Part shown: positions 20,237 through 30,800 of the stretch, piece by piece
Layout of the letters: each line of letters begins with the position of its first letter
Position numbering within the stretch: the first letter of the stretch is position 1
Origin: Aquatica leii
Lineage: Eukaryota > Arthropoda > Insecta > Coleoptera > Lampyridae
Reading direction: 5' to 3'
Assembly: GCA_035610365.1 (NCBI GenBank)
Contig: CM069432.1
Location: 114,037,529 to 114,101,528 of the forward strand
DNA length: 64,000 nucleotides
Notes under the pieces: model-generated
Told to the model about the DNA's origin: nothing
The model's input: the letters and a program-made list of their open reading frames with translations, nothing else
The model's database searches: none
Program-made: the position numbers and the translations under genes

Positions 20237-22134
20237 CCCAGATAGCACGTAAGCTTACGGCAAGTTTGCTTTTAACTTGTCATGTCAAGCTTAAAGCAAG
20301 TTTCAAACATGAAACTTGAATTAACCTTGAATCAAACTTGAAACTTGGTTGGAAAGTTTGAAGCAAGTTTGCAAATTAAGCTTATTGCAAGTTTATTACC
20401 CAGGTAGCATGTAAGCTTACAACCAGTTTGTTTTTGACTTGGTTGTGCTTGCAATGTTAAACTTTCACTTTAACTATGAAACAAGCTTGTAATAAGCCTT
20501 GGTAATAAGCTTTAAAAAAATCGTAACAAGCTCTGCTACTATTTTGGCAACGGTGTTATCCGAAAGTTGCCGGAATGCTTCGTTAAGTAGCTACAGTCAA
20601 TGTTGCCCAAGAATATTGCCCAAGTTAGTATACATTTGTACTGAATCAGCATATTTTTGCTCAAGTAAAAGTACGTCAATACTTTTGTAACTGATTTCAG
20701 TAAGTATATTTGTAACATCTTTTCATTGGCTAAAAAAAATAGATACATACATAAAAATCGTAATGTTAGTTTTTCCTACGAATAAACATCCTTGGTCTAT
20801 GCAGTTTTAAAATTCGTTTTGTTCGAAGATATTGCAAAAAGTACGTTAACCTAAAAAATCAGTATGTTTTTCTAAATAGCGGCAACGATGGTTGAACTTA
20901 GCCATTTTACCTTGTTTTTACCGTTGAATAGGCAGCTTACAATTTTTATTTTGAATGTTGCGGTTTGTTGTGTAACTGCTGTTCTTCGAAAAAAGTAAGG
21001 TGAGTATTTATTTTAAATCCTAAATGTAAAATTAATTAAGTACACTAATCGAGTAATTCAATTTTTGTTGAGGTTATTATGTTATACACGTGTTGTAATA
21101 AAGTTGATAAAGTGTACGAAGTGAAGTGTACAACCATAAAAAACTTGTAAAAAACCATACTCCTTAATCTTAAATAGTATGGAATGTTTTTATCACTGAC
21201 ATCTATTTTCATTTTAACGGTCAATTTATATGACTACTGATTTATCGATTCTTTTATATAAATTCATAATTTTCAATTACATATCTTGAAATTATTTTCT
21301 GTTTTAACAAATTATTTAAAAAACCCGAATGGGCATAAATATGTTTATAACCTGAAATCAAAAGTAACATATCTTAACATTTGTTAATAATTTATATATT
21401 TTTGTATTAGTTCGATTAGTTGTATTAAATTCGACCAAATCGTTTTTCACTTATGCTATTTGTATTAACCACAGAAGAAGTAGACTAACAGCTAATAACT
21501 TAAAAAACATATCATTTTATCTACTCAGCTATAATTAAAAGTTTCAATTTTGTTTTTGTATCTGGTATTTTAATAAACGGATTCACATTTCTTCGAGGTG
21601 AACGTACAACACATTATTAAGAAAATATACATTTACTTTTATTCCTTAGCATGTTTTTGTTCTAGTTCAATTGTTTTTTTTTTCAGAAATCACAAGGAAA
21701 TCGATCCAATGTGGAAACTCAGTAGGAAAAACTACAATTGCTTAACGATTTCTTCATATATAGATTATACTGCTATGTTATTCCTTTTTTAGTTTATATT
21801 ATATTATCTAACGCAATGTATTTTTTTATATCTTAATCCACTTTTTTTTAGAAAATAAATTGATTCAAAATGAAAAAAATGCCTTTTTTCAAATTTGCTC
21901 AACACGCTTCTTTCAAGCTTGTTCAACATGGTTATTTCAAGTTTGCCCAACATACTTTTTTCCAGCTTGTCTAATAAGCTTTTTTCAAGCTTTATAAAAT
22001 AAGCTTGTGGTAGCGGTAACTAGTAAGCTTGAATTATGCTTGATATAAGTTTCCAGACAAGTTTGTTTCCAGTCTACATGATTGTTAAAACAAGTTTGTT
22101 TTAACCTTGTATCAAACTGACTGTGCTATCTGGG
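20237..22134. mobile_element. DNA transposon of 1.9 kb with AAGCTT-studded subterminal repeats
   Basis: The ends are perfect 12-base inverted repeats, CCCAGATAGCAC and GTGCTATCTGGG. Behind each end come about 280 bases crowded with the words AAGCTT and CAAGTTTG in both orientations; I count eleven AAGCTT in these two zones. A second, slightly altered terminal sequence (CCCAGGTAGCATGTAAGC) stands at 20400, suggesting a duplicated or nested end. The core (about 20520-21880) holds no recognisable protein, so the element is probably non-autonomous. A target duplication is not clear; only TC flanks both sides. Confidence 0.75.
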
Positions 22135-23440
22135 TCATAGTGTAAGACTGTTTATATTGCAGTATGATATAAATTGCAATTGACTTCCCGCCAAATAACA
22201 GCCAAGATTTACATATGTTTTTAGTTACGAAATAAATATTTTATTTTTAGTTGTTAACATTTTTTTGCCCCACGGTTAGATAGCCGTTCAAACAAATATT
22301 ATCACAATATCTGATTTCAATGATACAGCATTTATAATGGTCGACTGTCTTGAGGAATTATGTTGATTTTGTTTATATTTGTACATTTTATAAATGGAAA
22401 TTAACAATAAGAACTTTCTATTTAGAACTTGTATAAAATATTTTCTTTTTCACGTTTTTAAAATTATTTATAACAGATTTTAGAAACATTTTTAATCGAT
22501 TTTTTACAGTTTTAATGGTTACTTTCGATAACGATTGCACTGTATTTATTAGTTTTTTCAATTAGGTGCATCAGTTAATATTTTATTTTAGTTTATAAAC
22601 ATCATTATTACAGCAAGAATTCTCTGATTACACATGCCGCTAAAGTCGAAAAAAATTCAAATATGCAAAATTAGTATAGATATTTTTTCAAATATCCGAA
22701 ATGTGTTAATAATCGTACAAGATAAATATTATTCTTGTTTTTTAGTCAACTTTTGTCGTTGACTTTCACAACAAACAGTTTCGTTTACATTAGTCAATCT
22801 TAGAAATGTGTGAATTTTATTTTAATAACAGTAGTTTTGACGGCTACGGTTCAATCGATTTCATAAAAAAACTATTCAACAATAAATTCTTCAAAATTTA
22901 AATCTACCAAATTTTTTTGGAATTTATCGAAATTTATGTAAGTGATGTCCCATATATCACGGAGTATTTTGTTACTAATAAATTTGAGTGTGTGAACCAA
23001 ACGTCGGTAATAAGATAAATTTTATTGAATGAAATTACTGTATGCTTACATTTATCATTTGATAGATATTTAACATTTATATGAAGTATATGTATTACTT
23101 CATTAGGCATTTCTAAATGAGCGTGATAACATTATTTGAAAGAAGTGAACGTTAGGCAACACATTACACATTACTTTGGCAGTTTGGATATTTAATAAAA
23201 GAAAACATTTTACTATATAACAATATAACATGTGTTGTTATTTCCTACTGTACCTCATTAAATACATTCAAATGCAGTAGTTAACAACCATTAAAGGTTG
23301 TTGTTTAATATTTCCTTAGTTACACATTTTATAGGACCTGTGATAATGTTTTTATACGTATAAAAGTTGAATACTGCAAACCGCACGTATCGCGATACGT
23401 ATAAAACTCGAACGATGTTGCAACATCAACATTGCAACAG
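22135..23440. other. AT-rich sequence, no gene seen
   Basis: I find no coding similarity or clear repeat structure. It ends at a dinucleotide run. Confidence 0.5.
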
Positions 23441-23447
23441 GTTAGGC

Positions 23448-23448
<1 letters not shown>

Positions 23449-23489
<41 letters not shown>
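23449..23489. repeat. AT dinucleotide microsatellite
   Basis: About 19 uninterrupted TA repeats follow GTAC. The run lies immediately beyond the 3' side of the HARBI1 relic. Confidence 0.95.
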
Positions 23490-23490
<1 letters not shown>

Positions 23491-23800
23491 CAAGTTTGCT
23501 GGTAAGCACTGTCTCCACATAAAATGCCTTGTATTTCACCCCTTTCTAAACGTAAACATACAGCACTATTAGTAAATATTCTGCCATCATGTGCGGACTC
23601 AATATCCAAAATTTTATAATCTGTTCAAGCAACAACCTAAACGTTCAATGAAAAATAACTTTTAATTTCAAAATACTTGCACTTCACCACCTAATTTCAA
23701 CATGAGTGCCGTCAACACAGCCTATTACCCCAGAAAACTTTGCAATTTCGTAAAAGTCACGTCGATTTCTGGAAAATGTTGTTACGTGCAAAATTTTCAT
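23488..23800 (-). pseudogene. Relic of a HARBI1-like nuclease (PIF/Harbinger transposase)
   Basis: On the minus strand I read RRDFYEIAKFSGVIGCVDGTHVEIRW and, after a gap of about 80 bases, ILDIESAHDGRIFTNSAV followed by LERGEIQGILCGDSAYQQ. These are the VIGCVDGTHV and GDSAY segments of the DDE nuclease HARBI1, the first two catalytic Asp regions. The middle is deleted, a stop follows the first block and the third catalytic region is absent. It lies outside the Harbinger element at 24938-27579, so it comes from another copy or an older one. Confidence 0.75.
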
Positions 23801-24263
23801 AACATCCTAAATGATGAAAAACAAACACATTTTTTCCAAATTTCAAAGCACAAAATGGTTGCCGATATTGGTTCGATGCAATTTCTGCATTGGCAAGATT
23901 CATCCGGCAATATATCGGCCGGTGTGACACTTGGTTACCGGCAATGTACTATATTTTAGTACATTGTTAGCATTCTGAGTGCCGGCTAAAGAGTACATTG
24001 CTAGTACAGGTCCATTGATTTGTGTTTATTGGGGTATCTTATAATTTAATCCTAAAACCTTAACGGGTAACTTGTGTGTGTCATCAACAGTGACTAATAT
24101 AGTAGCATATCGTTGATTGATTTCAATCATTTCATGCTTTTTATAACTGTAATTAATTCTATCGTTTTTCAATGAGCTCGCACAAATAAGAGTTGGTTTA
24201 CTAAATTTGTATTTTCTATGATCATAAATAAGTACCTAAAAAGTAACTGCAATTTTAAGGTAC

Positions 24264-24340
24264 ATTTTTTTGTACTTGTACCTGTACCTAGATACTTTTA
24301 AATAAATGTACCTGTACCTGTACCTAGGTACCAAAAAATG
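24264..24340. repeat. GTACCT-rich simple repeat
   Basis: The words GTACCT, GTACTT and GTACCTAGRTAC recur about ten times and are largely self-complementary. Similar GTAC words continue thinly upstream to about 23945. Confidence 0.6.
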
Positions 24341-24367
24341 AGTACCTGTCCACATAATAACAACCAT

Positions 24368-24934
24368 AAGGGACACTCGGTAGTTTCCCGCGCAAAAAAA
24401 TTGAGAGCGCATGTGCTAGTTTGCACACATAAGAATATGGCGGTCGTAAATCTATTGTTTCTGACGAATTATGATAAATAATTTCGTTTGTTGAAAATTA
24501 TAGTGACAAAAATAACGTCATTACTCAATTTATATTTATGTTAAAATTCGTATTGTTAGCTGCACGGTGTCATAAGTTAAAAACATAAATAATACCAATA
24601 ATACAGACTAGACTAAATACCACAACATTCTTCTCCGATAAGAAAATTGTAGTTTAAGCATTTGTTAAATCGTCAGAATTTTTTTAAATGCATAACAAAC
24701 AATAACTGAGATGATAAGTCATTTGAATTACTTTGCAAATGTGGTCAGCTTAAACAGATAACTAAACTATATTTCAATTATATATCTAAGTTAGTTAAAA
24801 TAATCGATTTGTTGTCTAAAAAAATGCATTCTACTAAAAGAAATTAAATCTAGCGCTACAACACTATTTTCAAAATAGCCGAAGGTCACTCATTTTCCGG
24901 ACTGCAATATCAAAGGTTCCGACAGAAGTGTCCT
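24368..24934. mobile_element. Possible small MITE abutting the Harbinger element
   Basis: The left edge AAGGGACACTCGGTAG is answered at the right by the complement of AAAGGACACTTCTGTCGG. The match is about 10 of the first 12 bases. No coding content is seen. The pairing is short, so this call is tentative. Confidence 0.3.
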
Positions 24935-25582
24935 TTAAGGCGGATTTCCGTTCGTACGCAGAATGGCGATGACGCAGAAACTCGTTGGCGTAGAAAGTCA
25001 AATCCTGTGTATTTAGATGCGGCCGTTCCTCGTCGCGCGGGAAACGACACGACGCAGGTAGCAGCAGTTGTCTGTGTGTCGCCGCTGCAGAACTACGGCG
25101 TATTCGCGCGCAATCAGCTGATAAGTGCTACAGTGACTTTAATAAAGTCACCAGGGGGTATTTACTTCATATAAATTTCCAAAAAGGTGCGACTTTTTCG
25201 CCACCTATTGGTGCCCCATATCAACTATATAACGTTTATAGTTAGAAACTAAATGTATTGCCTCTTTTAGTAAAATCACTAAATTTGTAACTAAAATTGT
25301 AAAATCAAGTCACATGTCATGAAAGCGGCATAACCTCAATAAAATGGTACTTAAAAAACTGTTAAAGTAAAGTATTTAATTAAAGACAAAGCAAAGTATT
25401 TAAGCTTCGTTCTGGATAAGTGTCTGCCATGGTAAAACCATCTGCACAACGTTTCAGCGAGAGCATCGGCAATCACACCCAAGCTATGCTCGATTATGTG
25501 TAAGAACAGCATGAACAAGCTGCTAGTCTACTAGAGTTTGATACGGCCCGATATGATATACACCTTACTAGCATGGTACACG

Positions 25583-25800
25583 GCGAAGAGCTACATCGAA
25601 AAGGTTCAGTAAACCTAAAACAAAGCACTACGGCTTGTTGCTAATGCACTGTGGTTCATGCAAAATAACCAACTGCATCGGGATCTATTGGTACTCATCA
25701 TCGAGTATCTACTTTATCAGACAGCATAAAAGTTGGTGGAAATAATACTGGCAGATCCCAACGAGGTGGAAAGAAAATTTTGACGTTATGACAAAGATGC
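25583..25800 (+). pseudogene. Fragment of a Jockey-like LINE reverse transcriptase C-terminus
   Basis: The frame reads KALRLVANALWFMQNNQLHRDLLV and, beyond it, a helical stretch ending in LADPNEVE. This resembles the segment after the RT domain in Jockey-type LINEs (LRxIxNAPWxVxNxxLHxDL ... HPNxxA). In-frame stops occur near 25727 and 25780. It is short and could not be extended convincingly upstream. Confidence 0.45.
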
Positions 25801-26789
25801 TGCATAAGTACACGTTCTTCAATAGATGAGTATCCAAATTTTGTTTTGATTAAATTTTTTTAAAATTTACCTATATTTTATTTAACTATAAATTGCATTA
25901 TCAAGTATTATATAAAACTTGTGTAATAGATAATGAAATATGTAAATTATATGTGGGGGCTTTGAAGCGATTCTAACGAGCTTATACTTTCGCATAGATA
26001 TTGAAAATAGTCACAAATTATAATTAATTTATGTTTATTTTTTATTGTCATTCACATAATAATTATTAAAATAACTAAAAATTGATTATCTAAATAATTG
26101 TTTTTAATATATGAAATCTCTATTTTTAAACTTGTTTATATGTATGTATATGTTTTATGTCTGTTATGTACTCATGTAATTTTGTAAGAATTATAATATA
26201 AATTTTTATTTTAAATCAAATATGTTTTTATTTATAAAAATTTAAATATAAGCATATAAGTATGCATATTAATTATAATTGACATGAGATGGCGCTATAT
26301 GTAGATTTCTATAAAAAAATGCTTAAAATAGATCGTTGGGGTACCGATAGGTGTCGATAGTGTGAAAACGTCTTTTTTCACTAAGCTTTATATTTTTATA
26401 GTTCATTCTGATAATGGTCCTTAATTTGCAAAACGCCATAATAACGTCCAGAGAAATGTTTTCTTTTTTCTTAATTTTAATACTTAATTTTTTTACAACT
26501 TGTGGGTTTTTTTAAGAATCACCGTGGAAATGTTCATACAATTATAAAAAAAACATCAAAACTAATTAAAAAAAAAATATTTCGATTATGAACATTATTG
26601 CCATTACTTGTTAAATCAAAAGTTGTCAAATTTACTCAAATAAAATATTTAGAAGCCTTTTAAGGTGCATCTTATTAATACAGATTGTAATAGAAGTATA
26701 GAGACCGAGGTCTCCGCGTAACGTCAGCGCGTCACATGATCTCGGCAGAATAAATCGAGCGATCGAGCAATCCTATTCATTTAGTATCC

Positions 26790-27180
26790 TTGGGCAGCGT
26801 AGACGAATTGAATTTGATTGAGGCTGTACATAATAGGCCAGAAGTATGGGACAGCTATTGTGTCCAGTTCAGAAGTAGGGACAGAAAAGCAAAGGCCTGG
26901 CAGGCAATAGCAGAAGAAGTAGGAAGTGACAGTAAGTATTTTTTAGCGGTATTTGAAATATTGTTAATGGTTTTTAACAACCCTGTAAGTAATATTAAAT
27001 GAAATGAAATTGTTATTTGTTATAGTGGGAAGTTGTGTAAGTACATGGAAGAAGCTGCGTGACCGGTACACCCGAACGAAACGGAACATGCAATTTGGTT
27101 CAGAAGGAGGAAGACGAACGTGGGACAAGGAAGAACTAATGAGATTTTTAGATAAAGTGTTAATTACAAGGAAGCAGGTT
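26790..27180 (+). CDS. Two-exon MADF-domain (Myb/SANT-like) protein of the Harbinger element
   Basis: Exon one (26790-26931) gives VDELNLIEAVHNRPEVWDS followed by KAWQAIAEEVGSD. An intron of about 95 bases (GTAAGTATTT to TTGTTATAG, 26932-27025) is followed by VGSCVSTWKKLRDRYTRTKR and RRTWDKEELMRFLDKVL. Together these make one MADF DNA-binding domain with its conserved Trp residues, split by an intron in the middle. No ATG lies in frame near the start, so a first exon is missing or the gene is decayed. PIF/Harbinger elements carry a Myb/SANT or MADF partner protein that binds DNA with the nuclease; this fits that role. A host Adf-1-like gene is the alternative. Confidence 0.65.
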
Positions 27181-27694
27181 TGTCAGTATTGTGTTTATCT
27201 GAATGTATAGCATGTAGTGCATTTAGTTTTACAAGCAAATATTCTTAAGAAAATAAAATCTAAGTTTTTTATATTAACTTTTATTATTAAATTTATATCA
27301 TTCCATCCTGCCATGGTATGATTTGTATTCACCTAATAAATTTACAGCAGTTTTTAGAAAAGAACTTGTTTATTCACTTGTCACTTTAACTTGTCAAATT
27401 AACGTGTCAACGGCAAAACATAAACACAGTACAACACGGAAGGTTACTGCCCACTGCGAACGAGCGGGAATGGTGCATTGTCGTTTGGTATATCGACGCA
27501 TTTCCACGACTTTCTACGCTACGTAGCGACACGCGTACTTTTACAGCACATACATCTGCGTACGAGCGGGAATCCGCCTTTATGGTTGTTATTATGTGAC
27601 CTGTCACAACACTGCGTATATCTCCTGTTCTTGAACGCGACCAAAACCAAAACTGACCTAGAAACTAACGTTGACGTTTAGACACGTTTGTTTA

Positions 27695-27846
27695 GACACT
27701 AACAAAGACACTAACAAAGACACTAACAAAGACACTAACAAAGACACTAACAAAGACACTAACAAAGACACTAACAAAGACACTAACAAAGACACTAACA
27801 AAGACACTAACAAAGACACTAACAAAGACACTAACAAAGACACTAA
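27695..27846. repeat. 12-base minisatellite, about 12.7 copies
   Basis: The unit GACACTAACAAA repeats without visible change from 27695 to 27846. It keeps both strands open as reading frames, which is a by-product of the 12-base period. It lies 50 bases before the TRIP4 start codon, probably in its promoter or 5' leader. Confidence 0.97.
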
Positions 27847-27896
27847 TTTTAGGTTATAATAGCTTATTTTATTTAATATCAATTTTATCACAACAA

Positions 27897-30800
27897 ATGG
27901 AAGACTTTATCAAGAATTGTCTAAAACCGATTTTAAAAACTGATGTTGACGACGAAATCATTCAGTAAGTTGTTACTCTTCAGACCGTTTATTCGACTGA
28001 TTTTGGTTCTTTATACCAACAGGTACATTAAAGACATTAAAGTAGTGGAAGATTTCGATGAATTTATAGCGAACATTATAGACACTGGGAATCCACAACA
28101 TGTAGAAATATATGAAAAATTGAAGAACAAACTTTTCTCAGATAAAAAAGGTCCCATTAAAGCCGCAACAAAACCATTTTCGAAAACTAACAAGAATGTG
28201 CAACAAGATAAGGACAATCAACATAAAAAAACCAATGGTAGAAATCAGACTGATTTATCAATTACTTCAAAGAATACGAATAAATTGAAAGTGCAGCATA
28301 AGGGAAATCAAAGTAGTAGTAAAAAAGGGCAAGTTCAACAGCAAAGTAACAAAAAATTCAAGAACATTAATTTAGAAACATATGATTTTAAGAGGACATC
28401 TAAAGAAGGTATGTTTATTGAATAAATACCTATACATGTAGTACAGTATTATTTGTAGGTAGACAGCCATGTAATTGTGAAGCACGAACTCATTCATTAA
28501 TTAATAACTGCTTAAAATGTGGTAGAATAGTGTGTGAACAAGAGGGATCAGGACCTTGCTTTTTTTGTGATACTTTGGTAAGTTATTTTTAGTATTTATA
28601 ATAAAATACACGAAAAAATGTCTGCTTGTAACATGATCTTGAAAAACTGCAGTTAAGAATTTTTTTACTGGTCGGTAAATGTGTGGAGGTGATTTATCCT
28701 GCATAAAAAATCATGTTTTCGATTGGTTCGTGCTCGTTTTGCAACTATGGAATTACATAATCTCTCAACCTTTGTAGGTATTCTTCACCATTAACAGTTA
28801 CAGGTACAGTCTTCGCATTCTGTATTTCTTCAAAAAAATTTGGACCAATGATGAAATTAGTTCTGAAACTGCACTAAACGATAAGTTTTTTTTATCATGA
28901 AGACCTTGCGGAACGATTTCATGCAGAAATCGACAGTTTTGAGTATTAATTTCAGCTTCTGACTCATCTGTCTATAAAATACGAAATACCCTCAGGTTCA
29001 ATTTTCATACGAGCCAATGTTTTTAATGAAAAATCGTACCTGAGAACAAAATCTGCATCTTTTAATTCAACCAGCAGTTGCAGTTTATAGGAATACATTT
29101 TTAGGATTTGTCATTAAATTTTTCAAGTCGTAGTGTATATAATCGTTTTGATACCACATTAACACTAGTAATTTCTAGCAGATTAGTATTGACTACATTT
29201 TGATTTTCTTGAAGAACTTTTGCACTAATTTTTGATCTTCCTGATCTCAGAAGGTCACTTACAGACCCTGTTCTTTCAAATTTCTTAATCAAGTTACGGT
29301 ATGCCTTTATTTCGCACAGCCTTGCTCTTAAACCCATTTTGGCACCTTTGTAGTTCAGCCTGTGGTTCTGCAGTGTAATATTTATCACATTTATAATAAC
29401 ATTGCAAAATCAATTTTTGTTTGCAGATCCATGTATAAATTGTTACAATTTACGTTTACAGTTTTGTTTTGAGAACCATTGTCATAATTACGATAAACTC
29501 GTTTGATACTTTTATCAATAGTGGTCAGGACAATTCTGTTATTTTCCATAGATACACAATAGTATATTATATATCAAGGTTGAGAAGTGCATCATTATAA
29601 CCTAAGCGATAGATTATATCGCGAGACGCGAAGCGTCGAGGGATATAAATCGCGCAGGTTATAATGAACTTCTCAACCGTGTTATATATACAATTTTTTC
29701 CACTACTGGAATTATTAAAACCTTTCTACCTGTTACTAAATCAAATTTAAAATTTAAGATATTAATTTTAAATTAAAAATCAAGTCAGTAATTCTGACAG
29801 TTGTCATTAGTTTAATAGAATTAATTTTGACGTAATTCTTAATTGTGATTTAAAACACAAAAATAAACAGATAACGTAAGTTTTTATTGCTAAAGTTGTT
29901 TAAATTGTTTAAAAACATTATTATTTTAAGCATTGATTACATCAATCAAATTAATTTATTAATTGAGCGATTTGAAAACTTAAATTAGCATTAAATAAAA
30001 TCTCTTGCTCTTAGTACGCAGTTTGGTAAACTTTTTTTCTTTGAAACTGTTGTAGTATTATCAGAAAATGTAAATATGTTCATTATTAACTACTAGTTAA
30101 TAATGAAATATTATTTATTGTTCTTAACTGTCATAAATTTTAATTTTTTGCTATTGTGAACCGTCTTTGACAGTTTTGACACACTTGTCAACATAAACGT
30201 CAAATTATTTTTGAAAGATTTTGAGACTTTGTAGGCCTCCTAGTCTCTGTTCGAGCAATAAAATGTTGTATTTAACTCGTTCCTGTCTAAATTGAACGCT
30301 TTTTTCCCTCGAGGACTTTTTAAACCCTCGTTTCACTCGGGTTTAAAAATGCCCTCTTGGGAAAAAAAGCGTCCAATTTACACAGGAACTCAATAAATAA
30401 ACTACTATTACCTGCGCTTAAAAAAGTACAACTTCACGGCCTTCTATTATACGTAATAATGCAAGCGTATACAACTAGTAGTGGAAAAAATCCTATTATT
30501 TAAGCAACTAGATTCCATTTACTATTTGTTTTGATTGGTTTGATTTGATTTTTTAATAAAAAATTATTGCTGAATATTAAATTTAAGAGTTTAATTATTT
30601 TCTCATTTTCTCCGGAGGTAGTTTTTAATAAAACAAGAATTATTAAAATTGGTCCACGTGGTAAATAATTATTGCTGAACATATGTAGAAGAAAGATTCT
30701 GAAGAACTAACAACCGCTTTCTTTTTTTTGAAGTTGGTTCAAAATATATGATAAGTTGAAAGCGATCACTTAGAGGCGTTTCATTATGTTGTGAACTGTG

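Larger units (their letters stand above)
24938..27579. mobile_element. PIF/Harbinger element with TTA target duplication
   Basis: The left end AGGCGGATTTCCGTTCGTACGC is answered by the complement of AGGCGGATTCCCGCTCGTACGC at the right end. Further in, both ends share GCGTAGAAAGTC. The triplet tta stands outside both ends (24935-24937 and 27580-27582), the 3-base target expected for PIF/Harbinger. Inside are a LINE fragment (25583-25800) and a two-exon MADF gene (26790-27180). No HARBI1 nuclease is readable inside, so the copy depends on others for movement. Its ends are GC-rich against an AT-rich interior. Confidence 0.8.

Noticed and set aside
23702-23959. Plus-strand frame of 85 residues
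   Set aside because: It is the antisense shadow of the HARBI1 relic.
27695-27846. Regular direct repeats resembling a CRISPR array
   Set aside because: Units are 12 bases with no spacers, and the genome is eukaryotic.
27658-27891. Open frames on both strands across the minisatellite (TNKD and LLVS repeats)
   Set aside because: A 12-base repeat without stops is open in any frame; there is no start context or similarity to a protein.
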